A DNA stretch of 64,000 nucleotides from Tautonia marina. GTDB lineage: Bacteria > Planctomycetota > Planctomycetia > Isosphaerales > Isosphaeraceae. The notes beneath the pieces were generated by a model that was not told where the DNA came from, made no database searches, and worked only from the letters and a program-made list of their open reading frames with translations. This document shows positions 18,341 through 26,999 of the stretch, piece after piece; position 1 is the stretch's first letter; the number at the start of each line of letters is the position of its first letter. Location: assembly GCF_009177065.1 (NCBI RefSeq), contig NZ_WEZF01000019.1, positions 1 through 64,000 on the forward strand. Direction: 5' to 3'. The position numbers and the translations under genes are program-made.

Positions 18341-19108
18341 ATGTCATACTCCCATAACCTAAAGTTTGTTTTCATCCATATACCAAAGTGCGCCGGAACA
18401 AGCATCGAGAAGGCACTACAAGGACAGTGCAAAATTGAGAATATAGGCAAATTCGACCAAGATTTCATTGAAAAAAACAAACTTGGTCTCTCTAGCCGCT
18501 TTCATCTCAGTGGGAAGCATTTAGCTGCAAGCGATCTGCGAAAACTGATGGGCGAAGAAATTTTCGACAGCTATTTTTCATTTGCATTTGTTCGGAACCC
18601 ATTTTCCCGCCTCGTATCTTACTATCATTTTCTGAAACGACACGACTCTCTTGAGCACGAGAAAGCTCAAGTTCGCCTTGCACTGCACGCCAACACTTTC
18701 ACAGATTTTGTCAAAGCGGCATTGAATGACGCAGACCCAGCATCAGACCTTCTCTTTAATCAGCAACCTTATATTTGCAACGAAGAAGGAAAGATTATTG
18801 TAGACAAAATCTATAAATTCGAAAACCTCCAGCATGATTTTGCAGATGCATGTAGGAGGATAGGTGTTCGCCCTGGCCTGGCATCTCACATCAGGGATCT
18901 TTTTCATGTTCCGCGAATCACACTACCTCGTTTGAATCGAGGTGATGGTAAAACTGCTCAGTATCAGAACTATTATGACTCTGGCATTCGCCGAGCCGTT
19001 GAAGATCGCTGCCAACAAGATCTAGTTACATTCAACTACTCGTTCGATGACTATGCTCGAACACCACAGCCTGTCCCTGTTACCTCTTCCGCTGACTCCT
19101 CATATTGA
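18341..19108 (+). CDS. Sulfotransferase family 2 protein
   Basis: The 255-residue product starts at ATG 18341. The PAPS-binding loop FIHIPKCAGTS is at residues 11-21, and FAFVRNPFSRLVSYYHF provides the 3'-phosphate-binding Arg/Ser region. These are hallmarks of carbohydrate O-sulfotransferases of the Sulfotransfer_2 family. There are no membrane segments. Base composition is much AT-richer than the ABC genes before it, which suggests recent acquisition. The stop overlaps a TTG possible start of the next gene. In this cluster it probably sulfates the exported glycan or its precursor. Confidence 0.85.
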   Translation: MSYSHNLKFVFIHIPKCAGTSIEKALQGQCKIENIGKFDQDFIEKNKLGLSSRFHLSGKHLAASDLRKLMGEEIFDSYFSFAFVRNPFSRLVSYYHFLKRHDSLEHEKAQVRLALHANTFTDFVKAALNDADPASDLLFNQQPYICNEEGKIIVDKIYKFENLQHDFADACRRIGVRPGLASHIRDLFHVPRITLPRLNRGDGKTAQYQNYYDSGIRRAVEDRCQQDLVTFNYSFDDYARTPQPVPVTSSADSSY

Positions 19109-19146
19109 CACGCGGCAAAGAGCATCTTGGGAGCAAAGACCCACAA

Positions 19147-20058
19147 ATGGTTAGGAACATTATCACGTCGATTAAAGGTTCTCGAAAGCTCCAGCGATGG
19201 AGAAAAACCGCGAACCGAGAAGCCTGGCAACTTCAGCGTGATAATCCGCTTGAAGTTCCGTTTCACATGAAGCCGATCGCTCGCCAATTCGCGCGTGATG
19301 GACTGGCGGTGTTCTCAATCACAAAGCTCACTGGAGGCAAAGAATTACTCGACGGCCTTCGCAAAGAGTTCCGGGAAGGTTGCCACCGGCTTGCCGACGA
19401 AATTGAATCCAAACAAAATGCCTTACTTTCACCACACGATGAGAAGGATGGAAGCAAAGGTTACATTGTTCAGTTTCGGCCTTGGGAGGACAGCCCTCAG
19501 TACCAAACAGCCCTTGGTCAATTGGCGCTTCACCCAGACATCATATCGCTTGTCAACCATTACTTTCATTTGTACTCAAAAGTAATGACACCTTCTTACT
19601 GGAATACACTTGTTTCCGGGTCGGCAACCCCACGATCAAGTCAGCAGTGGCATCGAGATTACGAAGACGTACAAGTCGTAAAAGCATTCGTGTATCTAAA
19701 TGATGTAGATGATGGCAATGGGCCGTTCCACTACATGAGAAAGACTCACGCAGGAGTTGGCCGTTGGACGAACCCCAAAACGTGGCGTGACTCCGAGGGT
19801 GGCGTCCGGGCACATGAGGACGACCTTTTTCAGGTTTTCGACCCCCAGAGGTGCGAGAAGATTACGGGAACCGTCGGAACGATGTTCATTGCTGACACAA
19901 AAGGTTACCACCGGGGAGGTCTTGCTATCGATCGCACCAGAGAACTTGCGTTTACGAGTTACAAATCACCGATCTTTCAAGCAAAAGGTCTTTCCGCCCC
20001 TTTTGAAAACCTACCCGAGAATGTTCACCCGGCGATCCGATTTGCCGCCCAACCCTGA
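19147..20058 (+). CDS. Phytanoyl-CoA dioxygenase (PhyH) family protein
   Basis: The 303-residue product is counted from ATG 19147; a TTG at 19105 overlapping the previous stop is an alternative start. It is an Fe(II)/2-oxoglutarate oxygenase by its HxD pair in QQWHRDYED (His169, Asp171), the distal His in KGYHRGG (His255) and the following RELAFTSYKSP. Family members hydroxylate small molecules, lipids or sugars. Placement between a sulfotransferase and a pyruvyl transferase suggests a tailoring step on a glycan or its lipid carrier, which is inference. Like its neighbour it is AT-rich, and the two may have arrived together. Confidence 0.82.
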   Translation: MVRNIITSIKGSRKLQRWRKTANREAWQLQRDNPLEVPFHMKPIARQFARDGLAVFSITKLTGGKELLDGLRKEFREGCHRLADEIESKQNALLSPHDEKDGSKGYIVQFRPWEDSPQYQTALGQLALHPDIISLVNHYFHLYSKVMTPSYWNTLVSGSATPRSSQQWHRDYEDVQVVKAFVYLNDVDDGNGPFHYMRKTHAGVGRWTNPKTWRDSEGGVRAHEDDLFQVFDPQRCEKITGTVGTMFIADTKGYHRGGLAIDRTRELAFTSYKSPIFQAKGLSAPFENLPENVHPAIRFAAQP

Positions 20059-20100
20059 CGAACTCTTTCACGCTAGCGCCCTCAACCCGCTGATCCATCC

Positions 20101-21348
20101 ATGAACCTCCTCCTCGTCAACGACACCAGCACGAACCCGAACCTGGGATGCCAGGTGACGATGTTCATGCTCAACCGATTGGTGGAACGCCACTTTCCGG
20201 GAGCGAGTGTCGAACGGATCTTTCTTTCGACGATCAATCATCCGTTCACAGAGGATGAGCGTCGGGATCTGCTGCCGTCGGAGGTAACGACGATCGAGCA
20301 ATCGGCCGACCGGATGATGAGGTCGCCGTTGCCGGTGCTGACTGATCTGGTCGAGAAGCTAAGGTGGGCCGACCTGGTGGTGATCAACGGCGAGGGGTCG
20401 GTGCTGGAGGATCAGGCGAACTCGCGGATGGTCCTCATGATTTGCGACCTGGCGTCGCGGCTCGGGGCCGAATGCCACCTGATCAACTTCACGGCGCACC
20501 TGTCGCGGCCTTCGGCCGTGGAACTGGCCCGGCATGCCTTTGGCCGCTGTGCCACGGTTAGTGTCCGCGAACCACTTTCATATCTGCTGGTCAAGAAGTT
20601 CTTCCCGGATGTTCGACTCTTTCCCGACATCGTCATCGGGGTCCGAGAGGAACTGATCGGCCAGCTCAACGGGTCGCAACTGCCCGAACCTTTGGTGATG
20701 ATCGGGGGAGGATCGGCGACCATTCGGATGGAACGCCAGCCGGTTCCTGGGGGACGGAAGCATCGGCTTGGCCGGCTTCTCGGCCTTGAACGCAGCGCCG
20801 CGCCGATGGACCGGCTCCGGAGACGATTCGGTCGGATTGTGCGTCGGCTCGTGGCGCAAGGAGTCCACGTTCGCCTGATGGGATGGCCGCGCGATGAGTG
20901 GCTGGAAGACCTGGCGATCGATCCCAGGGCCGTGTATGAGGTGCCCGACTTCCGCCGCTATGTCGAGGTCGCGGGCCGATCGGTCGTGAACTTCACGGGC
21001 CGGCACCACGGAAACGTCATGAGTGCCTCGGCCGGTTGCCCATTCATCACGACGACGGCGAATTGCTTCAAGAACTACGGCGATGTGATGCTCTTCGGCT
21101 CTCCCGGCCCCGTGCTGGAGATGGAACGGCTGGACGACGCGGCGGCCCTGACGGCGATCGAGCAAACCCTCGCCGATCCGGAGGGCCACCGGGCCGAGGC
21201 CGAGCGACGCCGCGACGCCATTCTTCCCTTTACCGACGGAGCGCTCAGGAATATCGGCATGCGGATTGACGACGTGGTCGATGCCGGTCTCATCGAGGGA
21301 GTGTCGGGAGAGGCCGCCGCGAACTATGTTCAGCATATGACTCCCTGA
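20101..21348 (+). CDS. Polysaccharide pyruvyl transferase family protein
   Basis: The 415-residue product starts MNLLLVNDTSTNPNLGCQVT, the typical N-terminus of this GT-B-like family. A VVINGEGSVLEDQ loop comes near residue 95, then a VSVREPLSYLLVKKFFPDVRLFPDIV segment and a C-terminal FTGRHHGNVMSASAGCPFI. Such enzymes attach pyruvate ketals from PEP to sugars, adding negative charge. GC content returns to the normal high value. A sugar acceptor within the exported glycan is likely. Confidence 0.85.
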   Translation: MNLLLVNDTSTNPNLGCQVTMFMLNRLVERHFPGASVERIFLSTINHPFTEDERRDLLPSEVTTIEQSADRMMRSPLPVLTDLVEKLRWADLVVINGEGSVLEDQANSRMVLMICDLASRLGAECHLINFTAHLSRPSAVELARHAFGRCATVSVREPLSYLLVKKFFPDVRLFPDIVIGVREELIGQLNGSQLPEPLVMIGGGSATIRMERQPVPGGRKHRLGRLLGLERSAAPMDRLRRRFGRIVRRLVAQGVHVRLMGWPRDEWLEDLAIDPRAVYEVPDFRRYVEVAGRSVVNFTGRHHGNVMSASAGCPFITTTANCFKNYGDVMLFGSPGPVLEMERLDDAAALTAIEQTLADPEGHRAEAERRRDAILPFTDGALRNIGMRIDDVVDAGLIEGVSGEAAANYVQHMTP

Positions 21349-21390
21349 TCCCGTGCCACCAGACTTCGGAACAAGGATTGAAAATCATCC

Positions 21391-22431
21391 ATGAACAAGA
21401 AGCTCGTTCTGCTCGCAACCGACCGCTACTCGATCAACATTAACGATTTCTACATGTTTTATCGGCGCACCGGCCATCAGATCGAGGCCCTGGTGCATCA
21501 CACCAATTGCCCTGGGAAAAAGTGGTGGGCCGAAGGTCGATTTCCCGATCCGGCGCGGGAGAAGCTGCTCGATCCCCTCGACCTGGACCGTTTGAAGCTG
21601 GTTCCGTACACCGAGCCGGACGAGGTTCCCGGTCTGCTCGACGGTCTGGACTTCGACTACGTATGCATGGGGAACGGCAACGCCGAGGAACACCGAAGGG
21701 TCGTCGATCACATCGGGATCGATCGCTGCCTGTTCACCGAGTACGGGTGGCTTCCGTGGAGTAAGAACTTCTATATTTCTCGGGGAGGGTGCGGCGTTCG
21801 GTCGGAAATTCGGGACGTCGATGCCGCCACACTCGACCGCCAGCCGCTTCGTGAGGCGGAAGTGGAGGGGTTCCGGCGGACGCTCTCGAAGGGATGGCCG
21901 GTGCTCCGGCGGGGCTTTGTCTACGTGCCGTTGCAAAAGGATGTGAACGACTTCAAGTTCACCTTCTGCAATTTCCAGAACAACGTCGAGTTTCTCGACT
22001 TCATCCACGGGATTGTCCCCCCCGGGATGCGGATTGTCGTGAAGGAACACCCGCTTTACCGTCAGCATTACGACTATGCGAAATACGGCCGAGGTCGGTT
22101 CACGGACATCTCCGACAAGAAACTGAACAAGGCCATGCTGTACCGGAACATGGCCGCGATGATCTGCATTAACAGCACCTCGATTCTGGAGGCGCTGGCC
22201 TTTGGGGGAAAGGTCTTCGCTTATGGAGAAGACCTTTACATGAACAAGGATCTGGTGCATTTCCGGGTCACGGACTCCTCGGAGTTCGAACGGTTGCTGG
22301 GAATGGACCAGTCTCGGGAACGCTGCGATCGCTTCATCTCGCTGTTGATGGAGCGGCAGGTTGACCGTCGCCGTTGCCTGACCGAGGACCGCGATTACAT
22401 CGAGGGCCATTACTGGAACCGGGCCATCTGA
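21391..22431 (+). CDS. Capsule polysaccharide glycosyltransferase (KpsS-like)
   Basis: The 346-residue protein resembles capsule-synthesis transferases of the KpsC/KpsS type. The recognisable parts are GFVYVPLQKDVNDFKF, MRIVVKEHPLY near residue 216, and ICINSTSILEALAFGGKVFAYGEDLY near 255-280. KpsS-type enzymes use CMP-activated keto-sugars (CMP-Kdo), which fits a cluster that makes a CMP-nonulosonate. There is no membrane segment. The assignment rests on pattern rather than on a catalytic triad, and another glycosyltransferase family is possible. Confidence 0.65.
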   Translation: MNKKLVLLATDRYSININDFYMFYRRTGHQIEALVHHTNCPGKKWWAEGRFPDPAREKLLDPLDLDRLKLVPYTEPDEVPGLLDGLDFDYVCMGNGNAEEHRRVVDHIGIDRCLFTEYGWLPWSKNFYISRGGCGVRSEIRDVDAATLDRQPLREAEVEGFRRTLSKGWPVLRRGFVYVPLQKDVNDFKFTFCNFQNNVEFLDFIHGIVPPGMRIVVKEHPLYRQHYDYAKYGRGRFTDISDKKLNKAMLYRNMAAMICINSTSILEALAFGGKVFAYGEDLYMNKDLVHFRVTDSSEFERLLGMDQSRERCDRFISLLMERQVDRRRCLTEDRDYIEGHYWNRAI

Positions 22432-22470
22432 CGCCCTCGCCACCCTCCAGGATCGAAACACACGAGCACC

Positions 22471-23730
22471 ATGCCGATCAACGTCGTCTCCTTCTCGAAT
22501 ACTCCGCTTGCCGGCGCCCCGATCCGGATTAGCCGGGCCGTCGATCGGCACCCGGAGATTCGGGCGCGCCACGTGGACCTGAAGCGTTGGGGCATCTTCG
22601 ACCACGACCACGTGCACGAGGAGGATCCGGAGCAGACCCTCGCGCTGGCCGAGCAGGCCGACGTGATCCAACTGTTCAACGCCGTGTCGGCCGACAGCCG
22701 AGACTTCGCCCCGGTCGACTTTCGTGCCCTGGAGCGTCGCGGCGCGCGGCTCGTCCGGATGTTTGAAAGCACGCCGATGATGGTGGCGAGCGTTGCGGGC
22801 GTGACGGTCGATGAGGTGCTTTCCGACCCGACGCCGAAGCTGGTCATCACGCAGTACCCCGAGCGGTTCTTCCCGACCGCCCGGGTCGTCCCGAACCTCG
22901 TGCCGGAAGACTCGCCCGCCTATCTGCCTCCGGACGAGGAGCCCGACCTCGACGTCGTCTTCAGCCCGAGCTGGGCCAGCAGCGCCTGGTGGGCTCGGTG
23001 GGATACCAAGGGAACACCGGAAACCGTCGCGATGCTCCAGCGCCTGGAGCGCCGAACGGGAGCCCGCACCGCCTTCATCCGCTCGCGACCGCTCAGCGAG
23101 GTCATGCAGTTGAAGCGGCGTTCTCGAATGATTATCGACGAATTGATCACAGGCAGCTATCATCTCTCGGGTCTGGAAGGGCTGAGCCTCGGTCGCGCCG
23201 TTTTGGCCTATCTCGACGAGCGAGCCGACCGGGTGCTTCGGGTCTTCTCCGGTTCCGAGCAATGCCCCTTCATTAACACTCGCCTCGAAGACGCCGGAGC
23301 GGTGTTGGAGTCGCTGCTGAAGCATCCCGACGAACTCGCCGAGTTGGGCAGGGAGTCGAGGGCCTGGCTGGAGCAGTACTGGTCGCAGGCCTGGCTCGTC
23401 GAGCAGCACTATCTGGCCGTCTATCGAGATCTGCTCGAATCTCCGGATCGGGTGACCCGACAGCCCGAGTTGTCGCTCGACGGCGGCGCCGAGCGGCTTC
23501 GCACGTTCGTCATTCCCGACGCAATCTACGCGGCCCGAGCCGAGGTGGGCCGGGAAGGAAACTCCCGCGTGATCCAGTCGGCCCGAGCCGTGCGTTCGTG
23601 GGCTCAAAAGGTCAAGCAAGCCCTCCGCCGACCGGCCGCTCGGCCATCTGCCTCCCAACCCGCGGCGACCCCGGACCGATCGGAACGACCGCCCGTCTCA
23701 AACCCTCGCGAAACGACCCAGGTATCATGA
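22471..23730 (+). CDS. Putative glycosyltransferase
   Basis: The 419-residue protein has a GT-B-like layout. An N-terminal part carries INVVSFSNTPLAGAPIRISRA, then ADVIQLFNAVS and ARLVRMFEST. A C-terminal part carries YHLSGLEGLSLGRAVLAYLDE and ends in helices with LEQYWSQAWLVEQHYLAVYRDLL, like the end of group-1 glycosyltransferases. The last 75 residues are Arg/Pro-rich. Donor and acceptor are unknown. Its stop overlaps the start of the next gene (ATGA), so the two are translationally coupled. Confidence 0.6.
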   Translation: MPINVVSFSNTPLAGAPIRISRAVDRHPEIRARHVDLKRWGIFDHDHVHEEDPEQTLALAEQADVIQLFNAVSADSRDFAPVDFRALERRGARLVRMFESTPMMVASVAGVTVDEVLSDPTPKLVITQYPERFFPTARVVPNLVPEDSPAYLPPDEEPDLDVVFSPSWASSAWWARWDTKGTPETVAMLQRLERRTGARTAFIRSRPLSEVMQLKRRSRMIIDELITGSYHLSGLEGLSLGRAVLAYLDERADRVLRVFSGSEQCPFINTRLEDAGAVLESLLKHPDELAELGRESRAWLEQYWSQAWLVEQHYLAVYRDLLESPDRVTRQPELSLDGGAERLRTFVIPDAIYAARAEVGREGNSRVIQSARAVRSWAQKVKQALRRPAARPSASQPAATPDRSERPPVSNPRETTQVS

Positions 23731-24929
23731 CGACGCTGGCCATCATCCCCGCTCGCGGGGGCTCCAAGGGCATCCCCAGGAAGAATGTGCTGCCGGTTGG
23801 CGGCAAGCCGATGATCGGCTGGACGATCGAGGCGGCGCGCGCGGCGCGGAGCGTGAATCGCGTGGTCGTCTCAACGGATGATCCGGAGATCGCCGCGATT
23901 GCTCGCCGGTTCGGGGCCGAGGTGGTCGATCGGCCCGCGGAGCTGGCGGGGGACTCGGCATCGAGCGAGGCGGCGCTGCTGCATACGCTGGACGTGCTGC
24001 GGGATGGCGACGGGTACGAGCCGGATCGGCTCGTGTTCCTGCAGTGCACGTCGCCTCTGACGGCGGCTGAGGACATTGACGGGACCATCGCGGCGCTGGA
24101 ACGAGACAAGGCCGATACGGCCCTGGCAGTGGTGCCGTTCCATTACTTCCTGTGGAAGCATGATGGGGGCGGCGACGGCGTCGGAATCAATCACGATAAG
24201 CGGACCCGACCGCTCAGGCAGGATCGAGAGCCGCAGTATCTGGAGTCGGGGGCCGTCTATGTGATGAAGGTTGCCGGCTTCCGCGAGGCGAAGCATCGGT
24301 TCTTCGGCAAGACGGCGCTTTACGAGATGCCTTCGGAACGTCGATGGGAAATCGACGATCCCGTGGATCTGGAAGTGGCCGAGGTTTTGCTGCGAGCCCG
24401 CTCGAAGGCCGAGAAGCAGTCGCTGCTGCCAGAGAAGCTCGATGTGCTGGTCTTCGATTTCGACGGCGTGTTCACCGATAATGGCGTGATCGTTCTCGGC
24501 GAAGGGCAGGAAGCGGTCGTCTGCAGCCGGGGAGACGGCATGGGTCTGGAACTCCTCCGCAAGGCCGGCTGGCCGATGGTGGTGATTTCGAAGGAGACGC
24601 ACCCGGTCGTCTCGGCGCGGTGCGCGAAGCTGAAGATCGAATGCATCCAGGGAATCGAAGATAAGCTTCCGACCTTACGTCGATGGCTCGACGAGAGAGG
24701 GTTTGCCCTGGAGCGAACGCTTTATGTCGGCAACGACGTGAACGACCTGTCGTGCCTGACGGCCGTCGGATGTCCGGTGGCCGTGGCCGACGCCCACCCC
24801 GAGGCGCTCCGGGCGTCTCGGATCATCCTGGAATCACCGGGGGGCCGCGGAGCCCTTCGAGAACTGGCTGACCTTATCCTCAGTTCGGAGTCTGTCCGGC
24901 AAGCATCGCCCCCATCAAGCTCGAGTTGA
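23727..24929 (+). CDS. CMP-nonulosonate synthetase fused to KdsC-like HAD phosphatase
   Basis: The 400-residue protein is bifunctional. Residues 1-235 are an acylneuraminate cytidylyltransferase, with the CTP-binding IPARGGSKGIPRKN at 6-19 and LQCTSPLTAAEDID. Residues about 238-395 are a HAD phosphatase of the KdsC type with all motifs: DFDGVFTDN from Asp244, Ser in VVISKE, Lys in GIEDKLP and GNDVND at 335-340. Animal CMAS enzymes have the same layout but with a degraded HAD domain. An active pair would dephosphorylate a nonulosonate 9-phosphate and then activate it with CTP. The start overlaps the previous stop by four bases. Confidence 0.88.
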   Translation: MTTLAIIPARGGSKGIPRKNVLPVGGKPMIGWTIEAARAARSVNRVVVSTDDPEIAAIARRFGAEVVDRPAELAGDSASSEAALLHTLDVLRDGDGYEPDRLVFLQCTSPLTAAEDIDGTIAALERDKADTALAVVPFHYFLWKHDGGGDGVGINHDKRTRPLRQDREPQYLESGAVYVMKVAGFREAKHRFFGKTALYEMPSERRWEIDDPVDLEVAEVLLRARSKAEKQSLLPEKLDVLVFDFDGVFTDNGVIVLGEGQEAVVCSRGDGMGLELLRKAGWPMVVISKETHPVVSARCAKLKIECIQGIEDKLPTLRRWLDERGFALERTLYVGNDVNDLSCLTAVGCPVAVADAHPEALRASRIILESPGGRGALRELADLILSSESVRQASPPSSSS

Positions 24930-24953
24930 CTCTTATTGGAGTTCGCTTTTCTC

Positions 24954-25862
24954 ATGAACAAACAAGAGCCCGATTCTTTAAAGTTTTTTTTCTGTATTGG
25001 ATCGGAGAAAAGCGGGACTTCAATCCTGGCACGGGTGCTGGATCAGCACGCTGAGATTGCTTGTCTTTACGAGAGCTACCTGCTCGAACCGTATCACCAG
25101 AGCTGTCTGATCAATCCAGCCGGCACGAGGTGGGAGAAACAAGGATTTAACCAGCGAGCAATTCAGGGGTGGTGGAATCAGCTTCGTAAGGGAATGTATC
25201 CTTCCCGTCGTCGTCGCCTTTTAAATCGCCTGGTCGGTAAGCGAGGGACTCCGGCCGCCGTCGTTCGTCGGGTCATGACCGAAGTGTTCAGCGATTTCGC
25301 CCTTCGCACGAACGCCCGAATTGTCGGGGACAAATGGCCATTCTACATTGACCATCTCGAGTTGATCCTCGAAGCATTTCCAGACGCGAAGTTTATTTAC
25401 AATGTCCGAGATCCGCGTGGCCTGTGGTCCTCAGGACAGAAATTCAAGGATCGTGGACGCGGTGATCATGTGCTCCAGGGAATGCTCAAACGGGACGCAA
25501 AAATTCAACCATTTCTGACGCGTTCTAATTTCCTCACAGTGAGATACGAGGATCTCATTGCCTCGCCTTCGGAAACTGCTCGGAAACTGTGGGGGTTCCT
25601 GGGAGCCGAATACAAGGAAGAATACCTCAATTATGATCCGGCCAGGGATCCCTACCCCCAGCGCTGGGGCTGGGTACCTGAGACCGTCAAACCTCTGAAC
25701 CCCGAATCGACCGAGAAGTGGCGCACCCAAATGACTCCTGAGCAAATTGCTCGGGTCAACGAGATCAGCGGCGATTTCATTGCCCATTACCACTACGATT
25801 TGACCCCTGGAACCGGGCCCGTTCAGCCAACGGGTACCGAACACAACTCCTCAACACGTTGA
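24954..25862 (+). CDS. Sulfotransferase family protein
   Basis: The 302-residue product starts at ATG 24954. The PAPS loop FFCIGSEKSGTSIL is at about residues 12-25, and FIYNVRDPRGLWSS provides the second binding region, as in Sulfotransfer_1/3 proteins. A C-terminal segment RWGWVPETVKPLNPESTEKW resembles the end of glycan sulfotransferases. It is the second, unrelated sulfotransferase of the cluster, so two positions may be sulfated. It sits between the CMP-sugar synthetase and the NeuB-like gene. Composition is somewhat AT-richer than those neighbours. Confidence 0.82.
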   Translation: MNKQEPDSLKFFFCIGSEKSGTSILARVLDQHAEIACLYESYLLEPYHQSCLINPAGTRWEKQGFNQRAIQGWWNQLRKGMYPSRRRRLLNRLVGKRGTPAAVVRRVMTEVFSDFALRTNARIVGDKWPFYIDHLELILEAFPDAKFIYNVRDPRGLWSSGQKFKDRGRGDHVLQGMLKRDAKIQPFLTRSNFLTVRYEDLIASPSETARKLWGFLGAEYKEEYLNYDPARDPYPQRWGWVPETVKPLNPESTEKWRTQMTPEQIARVNEISGDFIAHYHYDLTPGTGPVQPTGTEHNSSTR

Positions 25863-25871
25863 GACTTCCAC

Positions 25872-26756
25872 ATGCCTAAGGTTGTTTCGATCGGCGGTCG
25901 GCCGGTTGGTGAAGGTCACCCCGTTTATGTCATTGCCGAGATCGGCCTGAACCACAACGGCGACATGAAGCTCGCCAAGCAACTGATCGACGCCGCCGCC
26001 CTGGCCGGTTGCGACGCCGTGAAGTTCCAGAAGCGCACGCCGGAGCTGTGCGTTCCTCCCGAGCAGCGCGACATCCGTCGCGATACCCCGTGGGGGGAAA
26101 TGACCTACATGGAGTATCGCTACCGGGTCGAGTTCGGCAAGGACGAGTTTGCCGAGATCGACCGATACTGCAAGGACAAGGGGATCGCCTGGTTCGCCTC
26201 GTGCTGGGACGAGCCGTCGGTCGACTTCATCGAGCAGTTTGACCCCCCTTGCTACAAGATGGCCTCGGCGTCGTTGACCGACGATAGCCTGTTCAAGCAC
26301 ACGGTGGCTACGGGCAAGCCGATCATCCTTTCGACCGGCATGTCGACGATGGAGGAGATCGAGCACGCCGTTTCGCTCTGCAATCCCGAGAAGCTGGTCA
26401 TCCTGCACGCAACCAGCACCTACCCGTGCAAGCCCGAGGAACTGAACCTGCGGGTCATTCCGGTGTTGCAGGCGAAGTTCGACGTTCCGATCGGGTACTC
26501 GGGCCACGAGGTCGGCCTTCAGACGACCCTGGCCGCGGTGAGCCTGGGGGCCTGCGTCGTCGAGCGGCACATCACCCTCGATCGCGCCATGTGGGGCAGC
26601 GACCAGGCCGCCTCGGTCGAACCCTCGGGCTTCCATCGGCTGGTCCGGGATATCCGGGTCATCGAGAAGGCCATGGGAGACGGGGTCAAGCGGGTCTACG
26701 AGAGCGAACTGCCGATCCAGAAGAAGCTCCGCCGCGTTGGCGCCGCGACCTCCTGA
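25872..26756 (+). CDS. NeuB-type nonulosonate synthase lacking the SAF domain
   Basis: The 294-residue protein is a TIM-barrel synthase that condenses PEP with a hexose or hexosamine. Family motifs are YVIAEIGLNHNGD (19-31), AVKFQKRTPE, CYKMASASLTDDSLF, IILSTGMSTMEEI, ILHATSTYPC, GYSGHE and VERHITLDR. Most NeuB enzymes are about 340 residues with a C-terminal SAF (antifreeze-like) domain that closes the partner active site. Here the chain stops just after PIQKKLRRVG, where SAF would begin. No NeuC-type epimerase lies in the window. With the fused synthetase-phosphatase, this fits a route from a sugar 6-phosphate. Confidence 0.87.
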   Translation: MPKVVSIGGRPVGEGHPVYVIAEIGLNHNGDMKLAKQLIDAAALAGCDAVKFQKRTPELCVPPEQRDIRRDTPWGEMTYMEYRYRVEFGKDEFAEIDRYCKDKGIAWFASCWDEPSVDFIEQFDPPCYKMASASLTDDSLFKHTVATGKPIILSTGMSTMEEIEHAVSLCNPEKLVILHATSTYPCKPEELNLRVIPVLQAKFDVPIGYSGHEVGLQTTLAAVSLGACVVERHITLDRAMWGSDQAASVEPSGFHRLVRDIRVIEKAMGDGVKRVYESELPIQKKLRRVGAATS

Positions 26757-26999
26757 TCGCGGCCGAAACCTCGCGGCCGGCAGTCGCAACCCGATCGGGA
26801 CACGATCGCTCCCGAACCCTCTCACGCAACCGATTCTCCCGAGAGGCCAGGCAATGGCTTTCCGGTGGGATCGGTTACGTGGTCGTCTTCGGAGCGATGA
26901 GCCGTTTCACCGAGCGTTCAACTTTGGTATAACGGCCCAAGATCGGCCTCGATGCCGGCAAAGCCTCCGAATTGATCTTTTGGGATGGCGAGGACCGTC

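Noticed and set aside
21385-23658. A 757-codon open frame on the minus strand opposite the glycosyltransferase genes
   Set aside because: Its translation is Arg/Val/Gly/His-rich without motifs, while the plus strand encodes recognisable proteins with proper starts. Long antisense frames are expected in GC-rich DNA.
26760-26779. CGGCCG repeated twice as a possible terminator after the NeuB-like gene
   Set aside because: CGGCCG is self-complementary and common in this composition, the stem is only six pairs, and no T-run follows.
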